Source: Oncomelania hupensis
Taxonomy: Eukaryota; Mollusca; Gastropoda; Littorinimorpha; Pomatiopsidae
Assembly (NCBI GenBank): GCA_036898135.1
Contig: CM072525.1
Coordinates: 51,592,799-51,656,798 of the forward strand
Direction of reading: 5' to 3'
Length of the DNA stretch: 64,000 nt
Shown here piece after piece: positions 45,256 to 56,700 of the stretch. The first letter of the stretch is position 1, and each line of letters opens with the position of its first letter. The notes under the pieces are model-generated. The model saw only the letters and a program-made list of their open reading frames with translations. It was not told the DNA's origin and ran no database searches. The position numbers were made by a program, and so were the translations under genes.

Positions 45256-45624
45256 GACTATCACAGCAGATCTACAACGAAGAATAAAAAGCATGGAGAT
45301 GAGGTGCCACAGATGTCACAAGCCATTGGACAACACGATGACATGCTTCAGTGGTGAAAAAAAACAGGAAACTCCGATGGTATGGCCACGTCACCAGAGC
45401 ATCAGGCCTTGCAAAAACCATCCTGCAAGGCACGGTGCAAGGAGGCAGAAGAAGAGGGAGACAGAAAAAGAGGTGGGAGGACAACATTCGTGAATGGACT
45501 GGCTTGACACTGAACGATGCCACGAGGGTTGCTGAGAACATAGAAAGATGGAGTACACTGGTTAAACGATCATCTGTGGTGCCCCAACGACCTTTGAGTT
45601 ACGGGATAGGATAAGATAGGTCTT
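45256..45624 (+). mobile_element. RTE-like LINE, strongly 5'-truncated copy
   Basis: Holds the last ~87 codons (KLRWYGHVTRASGLAKTIL, GGRRRGRQKKRWEDNI, EWTGLTLNDATRVAE), and a GGATAGGATAAGATAG tail. An internal deletion removes the stretch between RRC and SQAIGQHDDM (about 45307-45320). Confidence 0.88.
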
Positions 45625-46125
45625 CCAGTAGTTTGGTATATACTGTTCTTAGACTTTTTACATGCCTCTAACGTATAACCAAAATGATACAAATCGAGTG
45701 ACGTAATCTTGGTGACGGTACATTTTTGTTTAAAATTTCTTACAAACTGTGTACGTTATAAGAGTGCACAGATACGTTGAGTATTTTCCAAACTTACGTA
45801 TATTGAGTGACGTCATCGTCATGACGTAATATTTTTCTTTTCATTTAGTTATTTATTTTCGCACTTTTCTCTGAAAGTAATTAACGGATTTCTTTGAAAC
45901 TTGGCATATAGTTAGTTAGTTAGTAGTTAGTTAGTTTGTGTGTTTGTGTGTGGGTTTGTGTGTGTGTGTTTGTGTGTGTGAGTGCGCGGGTGTGTGTGGG
46001 TGTGAGAGAGAAGGACAAAGAGAGAGAGAGAGCACGCGAGGGAACTCTGAGCACTTGGTTCTGTTTACTTTCAGTCTTTCCATTCTTATTATTTATTAGC
46101 TTGTTTTGTACATTTTTGTATAGAT
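45625..46125. other. interspersed-repeat remnant and GT-rich stretch
   Basis: 45640-45905 resembles 41837-42010 and 40120-40180 ('GCACTTTTCTCTGAAA', 'GGATTTCTTTGAAACTTGGC', TGACGTCAT). 45905-45990 is TTAG/GT-rich. Confidence 0.45.
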
Positions 46126-46205
<80 letters not shown>

Positions 46206-46222
46206 GTAATAGTAAAAGTAAC

Positions 46223-46270
<48 letters not shown>
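46126..46270. repeat. CTA then AAT compound microsatellite
   Basis: About 27 CTA units (46126-46206), a short bridge, then about 15 AAT units (46224-46270). Confidence 0.92.
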
Positions 46271-47561
46271 TGATGATATATATAAATGCTTTTTTTCTAA
46301 AATCACCAGGCTCAAAGAGCGCCGTTGGGTACTAGCATCCATGCTCACGTGTTACATAAACTCTACGTACACACAAAAACACATTTAGTACTCAAACTAG
46401 TATAATTTGTTATAGTTCAGTTTAAAATAATTTTACTTCTGCCAATGGATTTCGTTTTTGTTTTTTTTAAAGTATTATTCTTTTTTTTTTAAATGTTAAA
46501 CCTATCTTTGATTTTTCTTTTATCTTTCTCTTTTTATTTGCGCCGTTCTTTTCATGCATATTATCTTTCTTTCACCCTTTCCTTTTCTCATTGCTTTGTT
46601 TTCCCTTCATCTCCGTTTCTATTTCATTTTATTTAAACCTTTTTTTAGATCATCTTTTAAAAAAAATATTTTAAAAATTTATTTCCATATCAATTAGATA
46701 ATATCTGTAAATACTTTGATATAGTTTGGAATCAGAATGAGCGAAATGTCCACTTTTTATGTTGGTCGGTTTGTCGCTCCCCACATCTCAAGAACGATCA
46801 GAAAGATTTCGTTTAAACTTTATAGGAACATTGCCTGGGTCAGTGATCAGCTTCCCGCGGCAGGGTATTTCTACTACCACACAATCAAGATAGCTGGGGT
46901 CAGTTCTTTGCTGAACACGTTTTGCTCAATAACTCCAATACAGCTCTTTGTCTTATGTCAAAATCGACTTTAGCGTTGTTGATTATTTTACTATACACAT
47001 AATTTAGATACTATTCAGCAATTTTAATCAATCGTTATCGAAGAGGTCAAGGTCGCTGAAACTCGTCATCTTTTAAACACGTTTTACGCTTTATCTCAAA
47101 ATTGGCTAAACAAATTTTCGTATTTGTTAGGTTGCAGATAGTTAATTCAAATAGAGGTTAGTCGTTCCATGTTATCAACTTGCCAAGACAGAAGAGCTAT
47201 TCAAAAATTAACACTTTTAAAAATGATGGTTTTCAGCTATTTGTGTGTGTTTAGAAATACATTTGATTACCTTGCACTTCTTCCTTCTCTTCGCGTTTTG
47301 TTTTGTTTTTAAACCGGAGTTATAGAAAACTGGTGTTTCAGAACGGGTCATAATTCACACATTTGAGCGGAAATGAAAGCAAGTTAAATATAAACGAAAA
47401 CAGAAAAAGCTTGGTCATTGGCGGGGCCACAGCCATTAGTCACAAAGGGAAAGCACTCATTTCCCTCTCGTTTGAGCAGGGTTGTGGATTGTGGCGTATT
47501 TATGTGATTTTAATTTCCTCCGTTGAGAAACTGACGATTTTTTTCTTCTGTTTTGCTATAG
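46271..47561. other. unannotated; contains a repeat-like block
   Basis: 46735-46980 ('CATCTCAAGAACGATCAGAA') has the style of the TTGAAACTT-type repeats at 40120 and 60600 but weak similarity. T-rich 46440-46680. No gene recognised. Confidence 0.35.
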
Positions 47562-47742
47562 TTTCTTCTTCTTCTTCTTCTTCTTCTTCTTCTTCTTCTT
47601 CTTCTTCTTCTTCTTCTTCTTTTTTTTCTTTCTTCTTCTTCCTTCCTTCCTGTCTTTCTTTTATTCTTTCTTTATTTCTTCTTCTTCTTCTTCTTCTTCT
47701 TCTTCTTCTTCTTCTTCTTCTTCTTCTTTTTCTTGTCTTTCT
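47562..47742. repeat. TTC compound microsatellite
   Basis: Two TTC blocks with a diverged C/T-rich stretch between them. Confidence 0.92.
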
Positions 47743-48929
47743 TGTTCCTGCAAAGCCATAATTTTTTTTCTTCTCTTTTCTCTTTTTCCCTTTGATCTCA
47801 AATCTGACACTAAAAGAACTTGAATGTTGAAAATACCTTCCGGCCATATATTTCATTAATATTTTAGTTTTTTCCGCCTCGGTCCAATCTTTTATGTACA
47901 TAGGAAATGATTTTTGTCCCCTGTCTACTTTTTGATTGATTTTTTACAGCTCTCTTCACTCCTCCTAAGTCGTCCCTTCACCCCGCCATTCCCCGCTGTC
48001 CAACCCCAACCACTCAAATGTCTTCAGTACACAGCCACACACCCATTGACCCACACACACTCAAATGTCTTCAGTACACAGCCACACACCCATTTGCCCA
48101 CACAAACTGCCTAAATAATTTATCACTTTGGCAGACGAAAATAAAAATTACTGCTGCTACACCCACCCACACTTAAATATATCTCTTTTCACTCTCTCTC
48201 TCCCCTCCCCCTCTCCCTCTCTCACTCACTCTTTTCCCCTACCTACTGTGCCTGGATCCTAAATCTATAAATACGTTATAAAGCTCAAAGATCTATTTTT
48301 GCGCTCTGTCAGTCTGTTTGTCACTGTCTCTCTGTATCACTTCCACCACACCATCTCCGGCGCCCCCTCTCACACATTAAAAAGCCAGAAAGTTGCGCCA
48401 CAATTGAATTTTAGCGGCTAAATCTGAACCGCACGTGAATAATCCCCCTTTAATTTCAGCCAGCCTCGATCTGGTATTGGCAAGTGCCATTACTCCGCAG
48501 CGCGACCGTGCGGCAGTCACGTGGTTAATGGGCAGATAACTTGGTCTGTGATTGAAGGGGACAGCGCTATGTGATCGTTTAGAGAAACTCCAATTGTAGA
48601 AATGGCGAAAGATGTAGGCTTAGATGCATATACACGCGCAAGGCAGGGGGATAGAAATGGACAAGGGAGAGGAAGGGGGAGCCACAGAAAGAGGGACTAA
48701 ATATTGGTTTTTTGGTTGTTTGCTTGCTTGTTTGTTTGTTTGTTGCTTTTGTTTTGCTTTGTTTTGTTTGTTTGTTTTTTTGCTTTTTGTTTTTGTTTGG
48801 GGGGGGGGGGAGAGAAGAGAGAGAGAGGGTGGCTACTATGTGCACTTTTAACTGTAATTTAAACATGAAACTTTAGCACGAAGTTAAAAAGATACGCGGT
48901 CTGTTCATTTCTTCTTTCTTTCGTATTTC
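47743..48929. other. unannotated; one 47-bp duplication
   Basis: 48015-48108 holds two copies of a 47-bp unit ('CAAATGTCTTCAGTACACAG', 'CCACACACCCATT'). 48715-48800 is GTTT-rich with a G run. Nothing else recognised. Confidence 0.4.
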
Positions 48930-48998
48930 TTCTTCTTCTTCTTCTTCTTCTTCTTCTTCTTCTTCTTCTTCTTCTTCTTTTTCTTCTTCTTCTTCTTC
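48930..48998. repeat. TTC microsatellite abutting a repeat
   Basis: About 22 TTC units ending 5 bp before the ~570-bp repeat at 49003. Confidence 0.92.
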
Positions 48999-49002
48999 TA
49001 CC

Positions 49003-49570
49003 CCCGTTGGGGTGCCGGGGGTTTCAGTATAAATAGTATCCCCACTTTCTGGAAATTTAGTGCTTTAAATTCCCACTGTCGCTGTCTTTCTCATTTGCTT
49101 TTTCTCATTCCTGCTCTGTTCTATCAATGTGCTATACTATCTTCTTCTTCGCTAGACCAGTCGCCTATCTTTTTTCTTGAAAATTCTTCCGGGACAAGAC
49201 TCCTTATTTGTGTGTGAGGTCTGTTGGATCAGCTTGGGAATATTGGACGCTTTCTGCCAGGTGGTCACTAGGGCTTCCTATGATGTTATTATTTAGCAAT
49301 GTAGGCATTTTATATGTATGTGTTTTGTTGATAATTTATAATAATGATTGTATTCTATTTTGTTTTTGTAAACGGGGGCTCGATAAATTAGAGTACAGCC
49401 TCAGCGTCCCCTGCGGGGGATATCTTTATTGTAAAGTGACTGGCTGGTGGAGAGCTTTCAGTTTTACCACTAGGGTTGTTTCAGCAGATCTTTTATGCGG
49501 ATCAGGGGTTGTCCGGTCCTGATTTGGCTCGGAAGAGTCCGCTGGACCTAAAGCAATAATCATGTAATGT
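49003..49570 (+). mobile_element. unclassified ~570-bp repeat, full-length copy
   Basis: Near-identical to 27215-27790. Starts 'CCCCCGTTGGGGTGCCGGGG', has GTATAAATAG, ends 'AGTCCGCTGGACCTAAAGC' and AATAATCATGTAATG. Confidence 0.85.
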
Positions 49571-49735
49571 CGTCTTCTTCTTTCACCCGTCTTTCTAATT
49601 TTCGTTCTTAATGCGATATCGCAGCGCCATTCAGGACAAGGATGGTCCCACACGATCCACCAAACATTCCTTATTTACCCACATTCCTAATCGCCACATT
49701 TTCACGCATACCCCCTACCCCCTTCACATCCCCCC

Positions 49736-50290
49736 CCCTCCCTCGTGGGAGTGCCGGGGGTTTCAGTATCAATGGTAACCCCACTTTCTGGAAATTTAGT
49801 GCTTTAAATTCCCACTGTCGCTGTCTTTCTCCTTTCTTTTTTCTCATTTCTATTCTGTTATATCAATCTCCTATACTATCTTCTTCTTCGCTAGGCCAGT
49901 CACCTACCTTTTTTCTTGAAAACTCTTCCGGGACAAAATCTGTGGTGCCCCTACGACCTCCGAGTTACGGGATAGGTTAGGATAGTAGGCATTTTATATG
50001 TACGTGTTTTGTTGATATTTTATAATGATGTTTGTATTCTATTTTGTTTTTGTAAACGGGGGTTCGATAAATTAGAGTATAGCCTCAGCATCCCCTGCGT
50101 GGGATGTATTTATTGTAAAGTGACCGGCTGGTGGAGTGCCTTTTGTGTTACCACTAGGTTTGTTTCGGCAGATCTTTTATGCGGATCAAGGGCGAGTCCT
50201 CTTTCAGCGAAGTTGTGGTCTTGATTTTGTGGTCTTGATTCGGCTCTTTGCAGTCCGCTGGACTCTGTAAGCAATGAATAACTAACTAAC
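49736..50290 (+). mobile_element. unclassified ~570-bp repeat with a LINE tail inside
   Basis: 5' block 49736-49936 and 3' block 49987-50290 are collinear with the family. Between them about 120 bp of family sequence is replaced by a 50-bp 3' tail of the RTE-like LINE (49937-49986: 'ATCTGTGGTGCCCCTACGAC', 'GAGTTACGGGATAGGTTAGG'). Confidence 0.8.
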
Positions 50291-51220
50291 TATTTTCACG
50301 CATTCAGCCTTTCAATCCTTATGGTATGACCAAATAACTGGGAAATTGTAACGTTGTGGAACATGAACGGTTTTCAATTAGAATGTGTTGTGACCTGGTC
50401 AGCAAGCAAGTTACGAGAGAATGAGCTTTCATTGTGTATTGTCTACTAAACATTGGTTATCTTGTTTGTTGGTTGTTTTTTCATCGTCTTTTTTCACCAA
50501 GATGATAAAGACCAACGATACTAAATATTCACGAGGCAAGGCAGCATTAAGGCGCCAGACAAATTTAGGGCATCGTCTGGAATGATTACAGATGTAAGAC
50601 TAATAATTAATCGAATCCATGACTCTTAAAAGCACACCTAATGCTCTACCAACTATCCTCTGGAAGGCACAATATCGTTGTTAGCACAAAGGACTTTCCA
50701 TCCCCCAAACACCCACCATGTTCCCTTCGCCTCTGTCTGTCTGTCTGTCTCTCTTTCTTTCTCCCCACCTGAATTCCTCTCTCTTCCTCTCGTTAGTTCT
50801 CATTTTAGTGACCGACAGAAAATCGTTGTGAGGCAAGGCAAGGCAAATTTTATTCCAGAAAAATCCCATTAAGGGCACATGGGCGTGGTTAAAATAATAT
50901 ACACAAACATGCAAAAGAATTAATTATATAAAATTTTAGATAAAAAAAATAAAACTATTTATTTATACAGCGGGATAGCGTGGGGAGGGAGGGTGGAGAT
51001 GGCAGGGGGAGGTATTGAGTGGGTAAAAGAAGAAAAAAGAACTTGATTGGGGATAACAACTATGAATCACAACTAACAATACAATTCAATCTAAACACAT
51101 CAATGACAAACTACTGAAATTGTTTTTATTACACATCACCTGTCAACATCAGAACTATATTAATTTTTGACATGGGATAAAAAGGCAGAAAATTAAAAGT
51201 TCCGCTCTGACCCTCTGCAC

Positions 51221-51222
<2 letters not shown>
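50291..51222. other. unannotated, with a tRNA-Lys-like remnant
   Basis: On the - strand, 50665-50600 reads 'GGATAGTTGGTAGAGCATT' (A box), 'GCTTTTAAGAG' (TTT anticodon-like) and 'CATGGATTCGATT' (weak B box), a worn tRNA-Lys-derived SINE head. Elsewhere nothing recognised. Confidence 0.35.

Positions 51223-51288
<66 letters not shown>
51223..51288. repeat. CT microsatellite
   Basis: About 32 CT units, one with an A interruption. Confidence 0.9.
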
Positions 51289-51291
<3 letters not shown>

Positions 51292-51440
51292 CGCACACCC
51301 CTCCCTCACTGTACCCTTCCCCCCTTCCCTCATTCCTTTCGCTCATTCTCTACCTCCCGCTTTCTCATTTACTTGGCAATGGAACAATATTAACTCTTTC
51401 GCGTCACTAAACACGTTTTCGCCGTTATTGTTTTTTGGGG

Positions 51441-51626
51441 GTTAAGATGGGGGGGATATCGACCGTGTTTCCTAGCTTTACAACCTATGGCATGAAGTGA
51501 GTTAAAGATGGGGGATATCGACCGTGTTTCCTAGCTTTACAACCTATGGCATGAAGTGAGTTAAAGATGGGGGATATCGATCGTGTTTCCTAGCTTTACA
51601 ACCTATGGCATGAAGTGAGTTAAAGA
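51441..51626. repeat. 59-bp tandem triplication
   Basis: Three near-identical copies of 'GGGGGATATCGACCGTGTTT' + 'CCTAGCTTTACAACCTATGG' + 'CATGAAGTGAGTTAAAGAT'. One base differs (CGACC/CGATC). Recent, because copies are nearly identical. Confidence 0.9.
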
Positions 51627-51965
51627 GAGCAAAGGGTCCAAATAAAGCTAGATGCTGCTGTACAACGAAACCGTACATTGGAGTACAGTCATATATAGTG
51701 ACAAACATATGTACATTGACATACATACATAGAGACACGCATAGAGACATACATACATAGGTACATACAGACAGACAGACATGCACATATACATCCATAC
51801 AGACGTATATAAAGACATACATATATGGAGGCAGGCAAAGAGATAGACAGGGAGGTGGAGAAAGATCCAGTTAGTTTTTTACAATGACCTTTCAGTCATA
51901 TGAGAGAGAGGCAATATTGACCTCTCTTTTTCTCAGGGCCAGCTAGATTTCAGGCGAGCGGTGTT

Positions 51966-53590
51966 TGTCACAAAGAGAGGGGTTGGGGGGATGGGGGTAA
52001 GCTCTTAATCTCTCGCGCTGTATTACCTCCTTTGTTAGGCTAATGATGCGATGACATTCAAGAGAATTAGGGCTAGGCCAACTAAATAAATGAGAGGCAG
52101 TCAGGGGATAGACGAGAAAGATGGTAGACTACACTAGTTGAGAAATTCAAGTACAAAGGCCAGTCTGGGTAGGTGCAATTTATAACTATTTAGTTTATTT
52201 ATTCGAAGTGGGTAGTCTGGGTCAAATAATTCTAAAGTGAGTCACTGGTGGATAGCGTCTATATCAGTAAGGAGTAGCTCGGAGATATTCTGGGTGATCG
52301 ATTTCTGGGGTACTAGTGCTACTGTGGACTGATATCATCACAGGGCAGGAGTGTATCTGTATGGTTCGGAGCCTCACAGATAATCTGGCGAGTGGTGATG
52401 CTCGTAGGGTCAGTAACTTAGCTGGTTTAGTGAAGGGCGGCGGTTGATCCAAGATAGTCTGGGTGGTCACTTGACCAGGCTTTAGCGTGGGTTCAGAAGC
52501 AATGCGGGTTAGTCGGTCACGCTATGACGCAATGACCACGAGTGCCGATCTTGTGGGAGGTACAGGCGAAGAATTCAGCTTTCGTTGCTAGCTGTCTAGG
52601 AGATGATGAAATTCAGAGTAACGCTTCTCATTGACTCCCTGGGTTGTCAGGGGCCTGCAGCGGGTCAGCGACTTGGAGATGATACAGGGCCGGGGTAATT
52701 CGCCCGGTACAGGAGCCCGTCTGTAACGCAATACAGACTCTGTATCAGCGGGGGATAGGTATATCCTGGGTTCAGCGCCTGTGGCGCAATTGCCCATTTC
52801 AGATTTCAAATTGGTTGACCGGCCAAGGTTGAGCCGGTGCATTCCAACAATCCAACAATGCAACTAGGTTTATAGGGCTATAGTGGAGTTTACTGGCAGC
52901 CGCTAATATATGATACCTTCGGCGCATTAAGATGGGGATAGTGGCAACAGGGGCGAATATTTATACATTGGGAGCATGGCGGAAAGCAAATGGAATAGGT
53001 ACAGGGAAAAAGGGTTGTAGGCAAGGGCTGTACTGGGGGCTTTAATCTATGTGGAGGGGCAGCATGGCATGGGATATTTACACATGGGGCTAACATGGAG
53101 CATACAAGTATAAATTCAAACATGTCATGGGTCATATACAAGGTAGAAAATATGTGCAAGGAATAAATACATGTCACAGCAACACATCAAGGCAAAACTA
53201 TAAACATGAACATACATATCGACAGGACGTATGAACAGGTTGGGCGAACGACGGGTGATGGGTCTGCTACATGACAAAGAGTAAGTTTCCTCTCTTACCT
53301 TGACTCAGACGGGTTGAAGCACACGAGTACTGCCGTAGCTCAGAGGTCGCCCGGTGATGGAGACGTGTCTTCGGACAAGTTGTTGGGGCTTCAAGGCTGG
53401 GTGGTTTTCGACTGACGCCGAGTCTAACGGTGTGTCAGGCTTTAACAGGGGGTCCCCGAGGGGCGGGGCTTAAGCGAGTGGGCCAGCGAGCCTGTTAGGG
53501 ATGACTGGTTGTGTGGAAGAAGTCGCTGGCTGTGTGTGAGGAGTGACTGTGGGCAGCCTAGCTCAGAGGTCGATTGTACGCCTCGTCACA
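51966..53590 (-). repeat. 3' LTR of the Gmr1-like element
   Basis: 1,625 bp, TGTCACA...GTCACA on the + strand. By eye it differs from the other LTR at about four positions (for example 52270 A against 58994 G). A minus-strand AATAAATAAA near 52192-52206 could be the polyadenylation signal. Short frames inside are not genes. Confidence 0.95.
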
Positions 53591-53605
53591 GAGGCCCCCC
53601 CAAGG
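53591..53605 (-). other. polypurine tract of the Gmr1-like element
   Basis: Read on the - strand, a TTGGGGGGG run lies just upstream of the 3' LTR, where plus-strand priming would start. It is short and broken by CCTC next to the LTR, so the exact primer is uncertain. Confidence 0.45.
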
Positions 53606-53781
53606 AAAAAGGCGAAGTCGTAGGCCTCGACTGAGACGCGGCCAATCAGCTCTGAGGTCGGCTGCCGGGTGAGATGATGGTTGGAGATGATCCGGGTGAT
53701 GCGGGGCGATGCAGGGTTCCGGGTAGTAGATGGCGGATGCCCAAGGCTGGGGTCCGCGGAGCTGCCGGGTCTCGGCTACGG

Positions 53782-56700
53782 TTAGTGGGCGGCGGCGGGT
53801 ATGAAGGCTGGGGCGTCGGCCCTCAGTGGGGACTCGACGGAGTCTGTTGCGGGATGGCGGCTGAGGAAGTCTGCGCCGTGGTTGTCTTTTCCTGGGATGT
53901 GCTCCAGCTGGAAAGAGTATGCTTGGAGCAGCAGAGCCCACCTCATCAGCCGGGCGTTGAGCGATTTAGATGTCGCCAGGAAGGAAAGCGGCTGATGATC
54001 CACTTGGACGATGAAGTGTGAGCCGTAGAGGTACAGCTGGAACTTCTGGACGGCCCAGACGAGGGCGAGACACTCCTTCTCCGACGTGGCGTAATTCTGT
54101 TCGGCCGGCTTTAGCTTCCGGCTGGCGTACGCGACGGGGAAGAGCGTCGGGGCGTCCGCGGAGTCCCGTTGGAGTAGAACGGCTCCGAGGCCTACGTCGC
54201 TGGCGTCCGTGCGCAGGACGAAGGGCTGTCCGTGGTTGGGGAGTCGCAGGACTGGCTGTGACGTCAGCTTGTCCTTGAGCTCCTGGAAGGCAGCTTCACA
54301 TTGCGGGGTCCAGAGGACTCGGTCCGGTGCGGTTTTCCGGGTTAGGCTGGATAGTGGCGCGGCAATCCCGTTGTAGCCGGGTACAAACTTTTGATAGAAG
54401 CCACTCAGTCCCAGGAAGGACTGGACATCTTTCTTGGTCTTGGGGCGGGGCGCGTCTCGAAGGCGCTGGACAGTCTTTTCCAGAGGCCGGAGCTGTCCAT
54501 GGCTGATGGTGTGGCCAAGGAATTCCAGCTCCTGGTATCCGAACTGGCATTTGGTCGGCCGGGCAGTGAGGCCAGCTTCTTTGAGGCGGCGTAAGAGTTG
54601 GCGCACCACTCGCAGGTGCTCCTCCCATGTCTCCGTGGCGACGAGTATGTCGTCCATAAAAGAGTGTAGGGACGGACAGTGGAGGGGGTCCAACAGCTTC
54701 CGCATCATCGTGCTGAAAATACTTGGGGCATTGTGTAGACCAAACGGCAGAACGTTAAACTCATAGTGGCCGTCCATCGTGCTGAAGGCCAGGTACTGGC
54801 GGGATGAAGGGTGCACGGGAATCTGGTAAAAGCCCTTGCTCAGATCCACTCTGGAGAGATATCTGGCGGACTGTAGCTTTGCAAACAAGTCCGTCGGGTC
54901 GGATAGGGGTCCGGGCACGAACTGTGTTACGAGATTCAACTGCCGGAAGTCGATACAGAGGCGATGTTCTCCGCTGGGCTTCCGTGATAGCACTATACCT
55001 GCGCTGTAGGGGGAACGGGAGGGAGCGATGACTCCGGCTTGTAGCAGAGCCTCTACTTCCGTCCTTACTACCTGCTGCTGGGAAAGTGGGACGGGGTATG
55101 GTTTCTGGCGGACGGGAGTGGGGTCCGTCAGGGTTAGTTGGACTTCTTCTAGGTCCGTCCTCCCAGGAATGTCGGTGAGGACTTCCCTGTACTCGGCTAC
55201 GATGGCGCGTAGTTGGCGTTGCTGGCCGGCGGGGAGTGAGGGGTCCAGAGAGACGTCCCGGAAGGATTCCTTCCCTTTTAGCGGAAATTCGGCGACGCCG
55301 GTCTCTGTGCCATCCACTTCGACGGCCAGCGCGACCGTGAGTAGCGAGTGGGTGTCCGGGGCGGGTGCGGGTTGCTCCAGGTACCGCTTGAGCAGGTTGA
55401 TGTGGTGGGTCCTGGGCTTTCCGCCTACCTCGATGCGATAGGTGGTACGGTAGAGCTTCTCCAGCACCGGGTAGGGCCCTTGCCAAGCTATGTCTAGCTT
55501 GTTCGTGCCGCTGGGGAGAAGCAGTAGAACCTGGTCTCCTACCTGTAGTTCTCGGTCCCGGGCGCGGCGATTATGGTAGCGGGCTTGTCTCTCTCTCGCC
55601 TTCTTCAGGTTGGCGGAGGCTGCTTTCCATGTGGCCTTGAGAGTTTCCTGGAGCTTGGTGACGTATTTCGTGGCGTCGACCGGTGCCTCGTCCAGTTTGG
55701 CGTCGGTCCAGCTACGTCGTAAGGCGGCTAGAGGTCCAGAAAGGGGTCTCCCAAAAAGCAGCGTGGAAGGCGTGTATCCGGTGGAGGTGTGCGGGGTCTC
55801 TCGATACGCGAAGAGTGCCGACGGGACGTAGGTGTCCCACGCTTCGGGCTGTTCGTCGGCGATCTTGCGGATAATCGAGATGAGAGTCCCGTTAAGGCGC
55901 TCGACCTGTCCGTTGCTGGCGGGGTGGTAGGGTGGAGTTCGGATATGGCGAATGCGGAGTAGTTGGAAAACTTCCTGCATGAGTTTTCCGGTGAACTGGG
56001 ACCCGTTGTCGGTCAAGATGTTGTCCGGGAATCCGACTCGGGTGAATATCGTGACGAGCGCGTCGGCGACTCGGGCGGCGTCGATCTTCGGCAGTGGAAC
56101 GGCCTCACACCACATCGAGCAAGCGTCGACAAGGGTAAGTAGATACTGGTTCCGCTTCTTGGTCCGCGGAAGGGGTCCTACTATGTCGACGGCCACTCGT
56201 TGGAAGGGCGTTCCGACGACGACGGTGGGGCTGATAGTGACCGGTACGGTGTGATGGCGGGGCGAGTATCGTTGGCACTGGCGACAGGACTTGACGTAGC
56301 GCTTCACGTCTTCTGTCATCCCGGGCCAGTGGTACTGAGCGCTGATGCGTAGGGTGGTTGCTCCTATGCCCATATGTCCACTTAGGGGCATGCTATGGCC
56401 AAGTTCCAGGACTTGGGGGCGAAGGGTCGCAGGTACGACGAGTTGAGAATGGTCGTCCTTCTGACGGAAGAGGAGTCCGTCTTCGACGAAAAAGTCCCCG
56501 GACTTGGGCGGAGTGCGTGCGGCGGGAAGCTTTCCGTAGCACTTGCGGAGGGTGACGTCGTCTTCTTGGGCCTTCCGGATCTGTTCCGGCATCTGGTTGG
56601 GGATCGGGGGTGGTGTCGCGGCTGTTTTCGCCTGGGCGCGCGTCTGGACGGCGGCCATCGACTCCACAGGCTGGGGCGGCATACCCAAGAATACGTAGCG

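Noticed and set aside
52890..53177. 95-codon frame within the LTR, repeated at 59614-59901
   Set aside because: Present in both LTRs only because they are copies. No domain or start context.
53591..53781. env-like gene after pol
   Set aside because: Only 191 bp lie between the pol stop and the 3' LTR, too short for any envelope frame.
53674..54766. plus-strand frames over the pol gene
   Set aside because: Shadows of the GC-rich pol frame, with no domain character.
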